Of a DNA stretch of 64,000 nt, positions 9,989 to 18,207 are shown piece after piece. The position numbers and the translations under genes are program-made. Numbering within the stretch: position 1 is the first letter of the stretch; each line of letters begins with the position of its first letter. The stretch is taken from assembly GCA_014238335.1 (NCBI GenBank), contig JABABI010000010.1, forward strand, positions 50,592-114,591. Direction: 5' to 3'. Under the pieces are notes generated by a model. The model did no database searches. It was not told the origin of the DNA and saw nothing but the letters and a program-made list of their open reading frames with translations. The DNA comes from Fuerstiella sp. (GTDB lineage Bacteria; Planctomycetota; Planctomycetia; Planctomycetales; Planctomycetaceae).

Positions 9989-10489
9989 CTACAGGTATTC
10001 GATACCGCACGGCACGCACTCACGCGAGCGATCGTCGAGCTCCTCACCACAAACAAGACAGTTTTCTGGCGCAAATCGCGGAATCTCGCCCATCTTTTCC
10101 TGCTGCGTCAGACTCGGTTTGTGGACCAAAACTGAGATTGCGAAAACCGAAGCCACGCAAATTCCACCGATGCGCATTGTCCAGACGACAGCAACATCAT
10201 CGGGCTGTTCCATAGGAATCAGCCAGGAAAGGACTGCAAATGCGGAGAATACGATGACGCCCAGAATCTTAAATCCATTCGACGTCTGAACACGTGCATG
10301 GGGATCGTTCTTACATTTCGTGCAGTGCCAGTGTTTTCGAAACCCAAGTGGCAGAAGGGGAAGGAAGTAAACGTGAAAGATGTCCAAAGTGCGTTGTTGT
10401 TCTGACACGGTGTGACAATCGCACGACAGGCAGTAGTCGCCCCGATAAGCGACCGTTCGTCTGCAGCATCGATACCGGCCTGTGAACAT
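9989..10489 (-). CDS. Small zinc-ribbon membrane protein
   Basis: 166 aa from the ATG at 10489. The frame is open to a TTG at 10597 that would add 36 residues with more cysteines (CEC), so the start is uncertain. The N-terminal part has Cys pairs typical of zinc ribbons (RYRCC, CLSCDC, CTKC), two predicted helices lie in the middle (GVIVFSAFAVLSWLIP and GGICVASVFAISVLV), and a second ribbon closes the protein (CLVCGEEL, CVPCG). I do not recognise a named family. It would be an inner-membrane protein with two cytoplasmic zinc ribbons. It converges with the propeller gene, with a 20-bp gap. Confidence 0.62.
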   Translation of the reverse strand: MFTGRYRCCRRTVAYRGDYCLSCDCHTVSEQQRTLDIFHVYFLPLLPLGFRKHWHCTKCKNDPHARVQTSNGFKILGVIVFSAFAVLSWLIPMEQPDDVAVVWTMRIGGICVASVFAISVLVHKPSLTQQEKMGEIPRFAPENCLVCGEELDDRSRECVPCGIEYL

Positions 10490-10671
10490 GATGACTTTCA
10501 GTGATTTCCGATCCGCCGTATCGTAGACCAATGCCTTTATACAGCGGACGGATTCGCTCGCCCCACTACCGCATTCGCACTTGATTTTCTGCCTCAAACT
10601 TCCAAAGACCGGTTCCCGAGGTCAGATTCCGACGCCTGACGACTAAGAGTAAAACCGTTCTCCGAAACGCC

Positions 10672-11505
10672 TTACTCTAGATGCAGCCGAATGAACTGCA
10701 CGACCCGGTCCTGTTCCGGATGAGTGAAGTGGTGGCCGTGGCTTTTTTCTGTGCCCAGCGGGACGGAGATGACCGGCAGGTCGTGTCCCCGTTCTTTGAG
10801 CCCGGCCTGCAGCAAATAAGTGTTCTCAGCCGGCGGAACGACTTCATCGTTTTCAGACACGATGTGCAGCACGGGAATCTTGTGCTTCGCAACGATCGCA
10901 GCGTGATCAAGGGGATTGCCCGAAAACTTCAGGGCTTGCTCTTCGGACAGCTTGTATGCAGCAAGACACTGTTTCCACGCTCCGGCAGACCCGATCCCTT
11001 CGCCCTTGCCCGCCGGCCAACTCTTGAAGTCCAGCACGGGTGTGTCGCAGTAGATACAGGCCACGGATTCCGGATGTCGAGCACTCCAGTTGTAAACAAA
11101 CAATCCACCGCGACTGACTCCTTCAAGAGCCGGACGTGCAGCGAAACCCCGCTCTTTCGTCAGAAAGGAATAGAGATGGTCTCCGATCCGCATGGCCCGG
11201 GAGTTGCCGAACATTCCCCCGACATCAACGTACGCGACGTGGAAACCGTGGTTCAGCAGTTCCACATCCATTTCGAAGTGGTAATCCGGAAAGCGAGCTC
11301 GCCAGACCCACGGCTTGCCGACCGCCGTTTCTTTCGGCACGACGACATAGGCAGGTCGTTCCGCGACCGTGAAATGCAAACGCTCAAAACCGTGCCATTC
11401 CGACTTCTTCTCAAACCAGTCGTCGGCAGTGGCTGCACCGGCACAAATCGGCAATGCAAGCAGCAGAAGCAGTGAACTACGAAGCGGTGAAAATGGTGTC
11501 GTCAT
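10672..11505 (-). CDS. Secreted alpha/beta-hydrolase
   Basis: 277 aa with a signal peptide (hydrophobic core SSLLLLLALPICAGAATA). The alpha/beta-hydrolase triad can be read as Ser in the elbow GVSRGG, Asp in ENDEVVPP and His in KSHGHHF. An AGGAAG ribosome site lies before the ATG at 11505. The sequence around FPDYHFEMDVELLNHGFHVAYVD is typical of planctomycete secreted hydrolases of the esterase or acyl-transfer type. The substrate is unknown. It is on the same strand as the bc complex genes but 50 bp downstream, so cotranscription is possible. Confidence 0.8.
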   Translation of the reverse strand: MTTPFSPLRSSLLLLLALPICAGAATADDWFEKKSEWHGFERLHFTVAERPAYVVVPKETAVGKPWVWRARFPDYHFEMDVELLNHGFHVAYVDVGGMFGNSRAMRIGDHLYSFLTKERGFAARPALEGVSRGGLFVYNWSARHPESVACIYCDTPVLDFKSWPAGKGEGIGSAGAWKQCLAAYKLSEEQALKFSGNPLDHAAIVAKHKIPVLHIVSENDEVVPPAENTYLLQAGLKERGHDLPVISVPLGTEKSHGHHFTHPEQDRVVQFIRLHLE

Positions 11506-11554
11506 ATCGCAGTCTTCCTGTCAATCGTCCACGGTGCGAGTATCAGGACCGAGG

Positions 11555-13567
11555 CTACTCTTGGGCAGCACTCGACCCTATGCTGCCCGCTCCGGCTGAT
11601 GTCCCCTGCGATCCCGAAAGTTCAGCGAGACGATTCTCATAATCATGAACTTCTGACGGCAGATAATCATGAGTCATCCAGCGGACCAGCAGATCAAGTT
11701 CATCGTCACGCAGTTGTTGAGGCGAATAGGCAGGCATCTGGTTTTTCTCACCATAGTGCCGGACTGCGCCGGGGTTCCGTATAAAGTCTTTCAGCCACAC
11801 TGCAGAACCGTACTTCGCCAGAGTCGGATAGCCATCCGCATCATCATCGGCGACAGCGACAAAGTCTTCACCAAGCGACGTATGACAATCGACACAGGAC
11901 GTGCCCTCCAGATCACCGGCCCACGCACCTTCGGTGGCAACCACTCGCCCTGTGTCAGTCAAAGTCGAATTGGCGGCCAGTGGGTTGTTGAAGGCTTCAC
12001 GTTCATCCTCGTCCAGTGGCTTATAGCCGAGGTCTGCTTCGGCGTAGAGGAACTCGACCAGTGCGGTCAGATTCTCCGAATTGTCGGCAGAGTTAAGTGA
12101 ATCAACATCGGCCCACGTGGCCATTTCAGAATCATCGGGGTTCAGGTAGGTGACCTCTTCACCGGCCGCTTCTGCTTTCTGTGCATCTTTGAACCATGTC
12201 GCATTCTTCTGCCAGCTGAAGTGCCCCGCATAGTCAACCACGACGGAACGCATCCAGTCACGACTGCTGAAGTTGCCGAGATCCGCGGCCGTGGGAGCTG
12301 CGATTCCGGCCTTGTCCAAAACCATCGTGCCGCGTCCATCATGCCCGTTGTAACGATGACAGGCAGAGCAGTGTTTGGCGAACAGTCGGGGCCCCTGGGT
12401 AAACGGGTCTCGCCGCAGCAGTTCCACAGCACCGTCGACAGGAATCCGATCCGGCCCGGCGGCCAGTTCACGTGCGCGAGCCCCGTCCCGATGTGCTTCG
12501 GCCAATGCTGCCTGGTGTGATTCGTCTTCGCGATCTTCAATGATGGCCATGGTCGTCAGCACGACGATGCCAGCCCCCAGAAGCCAGATGAACGCCTTGT
12601 TCAGCGTGTGACCGAATTCGCCCAGAAACTTATGGATCAGGGGCATCATTGTGATCACGCCCATGATAATGCCCGGCACGATGATGGCACCGAACGTCAC
12701 TCCCATTTTGTTGATCACTTCAAAGTGCAGAAAGCGAAACAGAAACAGGAAGTACCATTCCGGCCGAGCCGCATCGAATTTCACCGACGGATCTTCCGGC
12801 GCACTCAGCTCTGCGCCTTTGAAGATCGCCAGCAGCATCACCACGGCCAGAACGATCAGACAGACAACCGCGTCTTTAAGCACCTGATCAGGCCAGAACG
12901 TCGTTTCCGGAGCATGGTTTTCGTCGCGAACAGTCAGGCCATGACGACGGAAGACATAAATATGCAGTGCCAGAAACGCGACCAGCAAGGTCGGCAGAAT
13001 GCCAGCATGCATGGCAAAGAATCGAGTCAGCGTCAAATGACCGTATTCTGTGCCTCCCTGTGCCAGCGTCTGAACCTGATCACCGACAACGGGCGTAGCA
13101 CTCATGATGTTGGTGGTCACCTGAGTGGCGTAGTAACCCTTCTGGTCCCATGGCAGCAGATAGCCGGTTAACGACAGCCCCAGCACAATCTGCAACAGCA
13201 CAATGCCCAGCCAGAAGTTCAGTTCTCGCGGCGCCTTGTAGGCTCCATCGATCACCACCTGCACCAGATGAATGGCCATCAGCACCACCATGGCCTGAGC
13301 GGCGAAGTGATGAACTCCACGCACAAGATAGCCCAGCGTTAGTTCGTGCTGAATATGATAAACACTTTCCCATGCCGTTCGGGTGCTGGGACTGTACGCC
13401 GACCACAGCATGAACCCGGTTATCACCTGCAGCATGAACGTAAAGACCAGAGTGCTGCCCCAGACATAGCGCCAGCGAGCTCCGCCAGGCACACGTTCAT
13501 ATAGAGCTTCATGCATCAGCTCCTTGAACCCAGTGCGGTGATCAAACCAGTCGATAAGAGCCTTCAT
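11555..13567 (-). CDS. Cytochrome b fused to two haem-c domains (bc-type complex)
   Basis: 670 aa. The N-terminal part (about 1-370) is a cytochrome b with the His pairs that hold two b haems (HHFAAQAM and AIHLV; FFAMHAGILP and LALHIYVFRRHG), followed by the subunit-IV-like helices. The C-terminal part carries two haem-c sites, HCSACH at about 398-403 and SCVDCH at about 556-561. The protein therefore combines the roles of cytochrome b and cytochrome c1 in one chain; no separate c1 gene is seen. The Rieske gene lies 93 bp upstream on the same strand. The role is quinol oxidation at the inner membrane with electron transfer to soluble cytochrome c. Fused b/c subunits are known in some bacteria; the exact partner oxidase is not in the window. 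Confidence 0.88.
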   Translation of the reverse strand: MKALIDWFDHRTGFKELMHEALYERVPGGARWRYVWGSTLVFTFMLQVITGFMLWSAYSPSTRTAWESVYHIQHELTLGYLVRGVHHFAAQAMVVLMAIHLVQVVIDGAYKAPRELNFWLGIVLLQIVLGLSLTGYLLPWDQKGYYATQVTTNIMSATPVVGDQVQTLAQGGTEYGHLTLTRFFAMHAGILPTLLVAFLALHIYVFRRHGLTVRDENHAPETTFWPDQVLKDAVVCLIVLAVVMLLAIFKGAELSAPEDPSVKFDAARPEWYFLFLFRFLHFEVINKMGVTFGAIIVPGIIMGVITMMPLIHKFLGEFGHTLNKAFIWLLGAGIVVLTTMAIIEDREDESHQAALAEAHRDGARARELAAGPDRIPVDGAVELLRRDPFTQGPRLFAKHCSACHRYNGHDGRGTMVLDKAGIAAPTAADLGNFSSRDWMRSVVVDYAGHFSWQKNATWFKDAQKAEAAGEEVTYLNPDDSEMATWADVDSLNSADNSENLTALVEFLYAEADLGYKPLDEDEREAFNNPLAANSTLTDTGRVVATEGAWAGDLEGTSCVDCHTSLGEDFVAVADDDADGYPTLAKYGSAVWLKDFIRNPGAVRHYGEKNQMPAYSPQQLRDDELDLLVRWMTHDYLPSEVHDYENRLAELSGSQGTSAGAGSIGSSAAQE

Positions 13568-13660
13568 AATTATACTTTCCTGTGGCCGGACGTTTGCCGC
13601 ACCCCTGTGAATGAATGCTGTTCCTGGCGTCAGCCGGAATGGCCTGAGACATCCACGTCG

Positions 13661-14275
13661 TTAGATCGGTTTCTTTTCCGGCGTGCCTCGACGGAAGTTC
13701 TGATACTTCACCCACAGTTCTGTTCCGTTCGGATCCGGCCGACCGTCAGTCGCAACAACAATTTCCAGGCTGTCCATGTCTCGGGGAGGAGTATCGTTTG
13801 TTGTGCCGCCATCGAGATCAAAAGAACTGGCATGGCACGGGCAGTGAAAGTCGTTCTCGCCGCGACGAAAGTTGATGGAACAACCCAGATGCGGGCAGAT
13901 CGAGTTAAATGCAATGATCTCGCCACCCTGCTGTCTGCGCAGCCAGATACTGCCAATAGGCACGTCTTTAAACCGGTTCCATGCGTCGTCCAGATCTGCG
14001 ATCACGGTTGATGCGACCGGTGGCCCCTCTTCGACAAGATTGTCCGGTGTGATGTCGAGCTTAACAAAGCCATCCATCGTCTGATCGCCACCGTCATTCC
14101 CGCCTCCCTTGCTGCGGCGCAAAATGGGATCCAGAAAAAACAGTCCCCCGATGGCTGCCGGAACTGCGCCCAGTAAAAAACTAAGCGCCGCGGCCAGCAA
14201 CTCTCGACGACCAGGTGGATCAACAGCTGGCGGGTCGGCGGACGTCGACAACTCCGGCGCTTCTGCGTCGCTCAT
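13661..14275 (-). CDS. Rieske iron-sulfur protein of bc-type complex
   Basis: Start placed at ATG 14275, giving 204 aa; the frame stays open to 14548 but the extra N-terminus looks non-coding. Features in order: an acidic N-tail, a twin-arginine-like RRELL before one membrane helix (AAALSFLLGAVPAAIGGLFF), and the Rieske fold with both cluster-binding boxes, CPHLGC and CPCHAS, giving the two Cys and two His ligands of a 2Fe-2S centre plus the disulfide cysteines. An AGGGAA-like ribosome site precedes the start. It is the first gene of the pair with the cytochrome b/c fusion and passes electrons from quinol to the haem-c domains. Confidence 0.9.
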   Translation of the reverse strand: MSDAEAPELSTSADPPAVDPPGRRELLAAALSFLLGAVPAAIGGLFFLDPILRRSKGGGNDGGDQTMDGFVKLDITPDNLVEEGPPVASTVIADLDDAWNRFKDVPIGSIWLRRQQGGEIIAFNSICPHLGCSINFRRGENDFHCPCHASSFDLDGGTTNDTPPRDMDSLEIVVATDGRPDPNGTELWVKYQNFRRGTPEKKPI

Positions 14276-14620
14276 GGGTAGTTCCCTGAAATCGGTAAAG
14301 GTGGGAAATGGTGAACGTTTTGAGACATAAAACCTCAGTCCAGGCGGGATCTTAATTGGAACCGCTGGAACCGCAATTCTCAAGGAAGTAATTCTGGATT
14401 GTGACATTGAAGCGCGTGACAGCTTAGCCGCTAGGTTCGCATTTCGACATTTTTCGACGGAATGCGGCATTTGACGGCTGAGGTTGTGCACTGAACACGA
14501 TCCGCTCGGGTGCAGGAACAACCAAACGCGGGCCGGTACGTCTGGCACTCCGTGTAATCCACAGTCGTCAACCCGACGAATTCAGCTGTCGCTTAGCGCG
14601 CCCCCGGAATTTACTTCGCT
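14276..14620. other. Intergenic region upstream of the Rieske gene
   Basis: 345 bp with no supported gene; it lies between the stop of miaA and the start of the Rieske gene, both minus strand. It should hold the promoter of the bc genes, but I cannot assign boxes. The open frame that enters it is an extension of the Rieske frame without family signal. Confidence 0.4.
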
Positions 14621-15574
14621 TTAGCCACCCGGGGCTGAAGCAAGGCGCAGCAGAGTTTCGGCCAGTGTGCCCGGCGATTCCGTTCCTGTGATCGGAACAC
14701 TCTGGCATTCCTCCAGGTTGCGAAACCACGTGTGTTGTCGTTTGGCGAACTGCCGAGTACCCGTCTTGATCTGATCAACTGCAACGTCCAGTGAAACGCC
14801 ATCTTCCAGATGTTCGATCAGTTCGCGATAGCCCAGCGCCTGCCTTGCCGTACGTCCCGGAGGCAGATCGCTGGCCAGCAATTGCCTTGTTTCACCCAGT
14901 AGACCCTGATCCATCATCAGGTCGACTCGCCCATTGACTCGTTCGTGCAGCCATGCACGCGGTGGATGGATCCAAAACACAGCGGCCGGTTGTTCGTCTT
15001 TCGGCAAAGGAACGTGGTCGTGCTGATTCGATAAGGGCTGGCCAGTCACCTTGTAAACCTCGATCGCCCTGATAACTCGCCGAACGTCGTTCGGATGCAG
15101 TCTTGCCGCGGTGGGCGCGTCGATCTTTCTCAATTCTTCCAGCAACCAGTCGTTGCCATTCTCGTCGGCCTGACGCTCAAGTTCTCGCCGCAGGTCCCAG
15201 TCTGCGTCGGGGCCATCGAATACACCCCGCAGCATCGACCGAAGATACAGACCAGTGCCACCAACAAAGAGCGGTGTCCGACTACGCTGTGTGATATCAC
15301 CAGCTATTTTTTCTGCCTGCTGAACGTAGTCAGAGACGCTGAATTCTTCGTGTGGCTCCACAACGTCGATCAGGTGATGTGGGACGTGGGAACGCTCTTC
15401 CTGTGTCGGTTTGGCCGTGCCGATGTCCATTCGGCGGTAGATCGCCATCGAGTCCATCGACACGATTTCGGCGTCCAGCACCTCGGCCAGCGCCAGGGCC
15501 GTGGCCGTTTTTCCGCCCGCCGTCGGGCCGGCAAGAAACCAGCACTGTTTGAGTAGTTCAGAGTTATTTTCCAT
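14621..15574 (-). CDS. miaA: tRNA dimethylallyltransferase MiaA
   Basis: 317 aa from ATG 15574, the usual MiaA size (about 300-320); an extension to 15628 lacks family sequence. The protein has the P-loop GPTAGGKTA at the N-terminus, the DSMAIYRRMDIGTAKPT region that recognises the tRNA base and prenyl donor, the VGGTGLYL motif, and the late ARQALGYREL and TRQFAKRQHTWFR motifs. It transfers a dimethylallyl group to A37 of tRNAs reading codons that begin with U, and is cytoplasmic. It is 123 bp downstream of the ROK gene on the same strand and could be cotranscribed with it. Identification is secure. Confidence 0.95.
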   Translation of the reverse strand: MENNSELLKQCWFLAGPTAGGKTATALALAEVLDAEIVSMDSMAIYRRMDIGTAKPTQEERSHVPHHLIDVVEPHEEFSVSDYVQQAEKIAGDITQRSRTPLFVGGTGLYLRSMLRGVFDGPDADWDLRRELERQADENGNDWLLEELRKIDAPTAARLHPNDVRRVIRAIEVYKVTGQPLSNQHDHVPLPKDEQPAAVFWIHPPRAWLHERVNGRVDLMMDQGLLGETRQLLASDLPPGRTARQALGYRELIEHLEDGVSLDVAVDQIKTGTRQFAKRQHTWFRNLEECQSVPITGTESPGTLAETLLRLASAPGG

Positions 15575-15697
15575 TGTCCTGAAGTGTTCTGTACGCACCT
15601 TTAAAGAAGACTGCCCGGTCCCCGGCATCAGCTCACACCAAAAGTTGACGACGGCCCCAATCCGGATCTCGTGAGATTCTCTGATGGAGTGACACGT

Positions 15698-16864
15698 CTA
15701 GTCAGACATGCGTGGACCGGCGGAACGTGTCAGGTGATGCACAATAGCGGCAATAGATCCCTGCTGCTTGTTGGTAACCGCCATCTGAACGGAACACTGT
15801 TCAAACGTCGGGTCCAGAGTGCGACGGCGTGCCATTCTCACAACCTGCTCCGGAATAGCAGCGTTGATTGAAAGAAAACGGCCGTACAGAAACAAGGTCG
15901 CCGGATTGAACAGGTTGATCGCCGCAGCCACCGCGATCGACAGATATTCGCACACGCGATTGATTTCATCGGGTGCCTGAATCTGGCCATTCCTCAACTG
16001 TGGAATGATGTCCTCGATCAGGAATTTCTGATTCAGACGTTCGGACAACATAGCGGTCAGGGCGGAATCGGTGGCCAGAGTTTCCAGACATCCATGGTTG
16101 CCGCAGCCACAGAGTTTTCCGGTTGGGTCCACAGTAATGTGCCCCAGTTCGCCAGCCAGTCCGTTATGCCCGCGCAGAAGTTCGCCACCACTAAAGACGC
16201 CCAGACCAAGGCCGGTCGACATATCCATCATGGCAAAGTCTTCCAGTCCGCGAGCATTTCCGTACAGCCGCTCTGCCATACACAAGGCCTTGGTTTCCTG
16301 AAAACAGATGGACTCCAGTCCGGTCCGCTTTGTCAGGTCGACGGCCGGAGTCTGATGATTGATGATCTGCAGATTGGGTGAGAACAGACAGCGTTCGTCT
16401 TCTTCATCAACCAGCCCGGGCGTGCTGATGCCCACACCCAACGTCTGGATGGATGTGTCTTCATCAAAGCCCTGTACGAATGCCGTCAACTGATCCAGCA
16501 GCGCGTGGTAGGTACCGGGCGTGGCAAAGGTGGATGTCTTTTCACCATCAATCTGGCCGTCCAGCGATGCGGCCAGCACTACGCACGTATGCTGATCCAG
16601 GACGATCCCGATCACCTGTGCCCGATCACGAGCAAGCTGGATCTTCTTTCCAGGTCGACCGACGGTATTGTCCGGTGCAGCACCTTCTTCCAGCAGTCCG
16701 GAATCGAGCAGATCCACAACTACCTTCGACACCGTTGGTGCACTGATGCCTGTGTCCCGTGTCAGGTCTGCTCGCGACAGTGGCCCATGCGTCTGCAGGG
16801 ATTCCAACACCTTGCGAACGGTCATCTTCCGCAGAAGGCCGGGCTGGATTTGCGATGATGCCAT
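15698..16864 (-). CDS. ROK-family transcriptional regulator (NagC/XylR type)
   Basis: 388 aa. The N-terminal winged helix-turn-helix reads through LSRADLTRDTGISAPTVSKV (about residues 33-52). The ROK domain follows with a DMSTGLGLGV phosphate-binding loop, GHITVDP and the Cys-rich zinc motif CGCGNHGCLE. The HTH-ROK layout marks sugar-responsive repressors such as NagC, Mlc and XylR rather than plain sugar kinases. No sugar catabolic operon is adjacent, so the regulon cannot be guessed. No good ribosome site is seen before ATG 16864, and the intergenic region upstream is long. Confidence 0.87.
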   Translation of the reverse strand: MASSQIQPGLLRKMTVRKVLESLQTHGPLSRADLTRDTGISAPTVSKVVVDLLDSGLLEEGAAPDNTVGRPGKKIQLARDRAQVIGIVLDQHTCVVLAASLDGQIDGEKTSTFATPGTYHALLDQLTAFVQGFDEDTSIQTLGVGISTPGLVDEEDERCLFSPNLQIINHQTPAVDLTKRTGLESICFQETKALCMAERLYGNARGLEDFAMMDMSTGLGLGVFSGGELLRGHNGLAGELGHITVDPTGKLCGCGNHGCLETLATDSALTAMLSERLNQKFLIEDIIPQLRNGQIQAPDEINRVCEYLSIAVAAAINLFNPATLFLYGRFLSINAAIPEQVVRMARRRTLDPTFEQCSVQMAVTNKQQGSIAAIVHHLTRSAGPRMSD

Positions 16865-17301
16865 TGAGAATCGATTACCGGCTGAGGCAGTCTGCGCAGT
16901 TTGTGGTTACGTATGCCCACTACGGCGAACAGGCGACAGCATCCGGATCTGACGACAGTACGTCAACCATGACCGTCCATATTGCCCTGCTACAACTGTT
17001 GTTGCACGATCAGCCTTGCAAAACAAGCTGCAGCAACCACAGGTGACACATATTCACCCGATGCGAACACTCGGCGTGGGCACCGGTTGGAAGTCAGATT
17101 CACGGTTTGTACGATATGAGCATGCGGTTCGACGAAAATATTTGACCCAGGCAGGAACGGCGTCCGTTGCACCGGGTCATGGTGTCGGAAAATCTCCGGA
17201 AGCGCCACAATGTGGGCGCTTCGTGACAGGGTGAAATTGGCGTGGAATCCGAGTGTCTCTGCTGCGAGACGTTTCAAACAATCAAATGAGGAAGCGGTGT
17301 G
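16865..17301. other. Divergent intergenic region, ROK gene / pspA
   Basis: 437 bp between the divergently transcribed ROK regulator and pspA. It must hold both promoters. I looked for a sigma-54 -24/-12 element (GG-N10-GC type), which drives psp in enterobacteria, and did not find a convincing one. No ORF here has family signal. Confidence 0.4.
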
Positions 17302-18051
17302 ATGATCATTGGCAAACTATGGCATTCGTTTAAGGCGCAATTGAACAAGCTGGCTAACTTTTTCTGGACAGCTGACCCGATCGCACAAATGCAATACGAA
17401 TACGACCAGGCTGTCGAGCAGCTGAAGTCGGGGCGTGAAGGCCTGGCTCAGTACCGCGCCCTTGTGGAAAGAGTCGGGCGGCAGGTTGACGGCGACAAAA
17501 AGCATGTCGCTCAGCTGGAAGCCAAGGTCAAGTCATACCTGCAGGCCGGCGATCGCGAGACCGCCTCGAAGTTCGCTCTGGAACTTCAGAAGGCCAAAAA
17601 CGAAATGGCCGAAAATGTGGGTCAGCTGGAAATGCACGAAAAATCCTATGACAACAACGTCAGCAAAATCAAAAGGGCAACCAAGACAGTCGGTAAGATC
17701 AAAGAAAAGATCAAGAAATACGATGCCGAAATCAAGATGAGCCGTGCCGAAGCAGAACTTTCAGAACTCGCCGGCACCTTCGAATTTGATGTCACGACGG
17801 ATCTTGGTCAGATCGAATCCGTTCTGCAGGACAAGATCGATACAAATCGCGCGAAAGCCAGGGTTGCCGCGGACCTGTCCGAACAGGGCATCGAAGAAAT
17901 CGAACGTGAAGCGGCTGCCGAAGACGCCATGGCCGAAGACGCGCTGCGGCAGTTCGAAATGGAGCTGGGAATGATCACGCCACAGACTGCAAATGTCGGC
18001 GAGGAAGCCAAGGATCTCGGTCCTGCTCAAAGGCAGACAGAAACGAATTGA
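17302..18051 (+). CDS. pspA: PspA/IM30 (ESCRT-III superfamily) membrane-stress protein
   Basis: 249 aa, the usual length for PspA/Vipp1. The start is placed at ATG 17302, 7 nt after GAGGAAG; the GTG three bases earlier is the alternative. The protein is almost entirely alpha-helical coiled coil, with the family's N-terminal helix, the hallmark DPIAQMQYEYDQAVEQLKSG segment and long charged helices (for example QLEAKVKSYLQAGDRETASKFA, here read in parts). The C-terminal 50 residues are acidic and less conserved. PspA proteins polymerise on stressed inner membranes and belong to the ESCRT-III superfamily. It is first in a unit with a AAA+ ATPase (157 bp downstream) and a small protein. No pspB, pspC or pspF homologue is seen. 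Confidence 0.9.
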   Translation: MIIGKLWHSFKAQLNKLANFFWTADPIAQMQYEYDQAVEQLKSGREGLAQYRALVERVGRQVDGDKKHVAQLEAKVKSYLQAGDRETASKFALELQKAKNEMAENVGQLEMHEKSYDNNVSKIKRATKTVGKIKEKIKKYDAEIKMSRAEAELSELAGTFEFDVTTDLGQIESVLQDKIDTNRAKARVAADLSEQGIEEIEREAAAEDAMAEDALRQFEMELGMITPQTANVGEEAKDLGPAQRQTETN

Positions 18052-18101
18052 GTCAGTGCCAGTCGCCAGCGGATTAAACTGGTCGTGTTGAACTTAGGCT
18101 C

Positions 18102-18125
18102 GTTCCCAAACTCCGGTTTGGGAAC
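18102..18125. repeat. Perfect 10-bp palindromic hairpin, REP-like
   Basis: GTTCCCAAAC and GTTTGGGAAC flank a TCCG loop, a perfect 10-bp stem with no following T run. It lies between pspA and the AAA gene. A second, weaker hairpin with GCGAA/TTCGC arms follows at about 18136-18152. The form fits dispersed intergenic palindromes. It may also act on the mRNA between the two genes, for example by stabilising the upstream message. Confidence 0.6.
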
Positions 18126-18207
18126 GCATATCCGCGAAACTCTGCTTCGCCACCGAAAAGGCCACACCTTCCATTTCGCTGCCTCCAACCCAGCCCCAAC
18201 ATAACGC

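Noticed and set aside
17200..17301. Sigma-54 promoter before pspA
   Set aside because: No convincing -24/-12 element could be placed.
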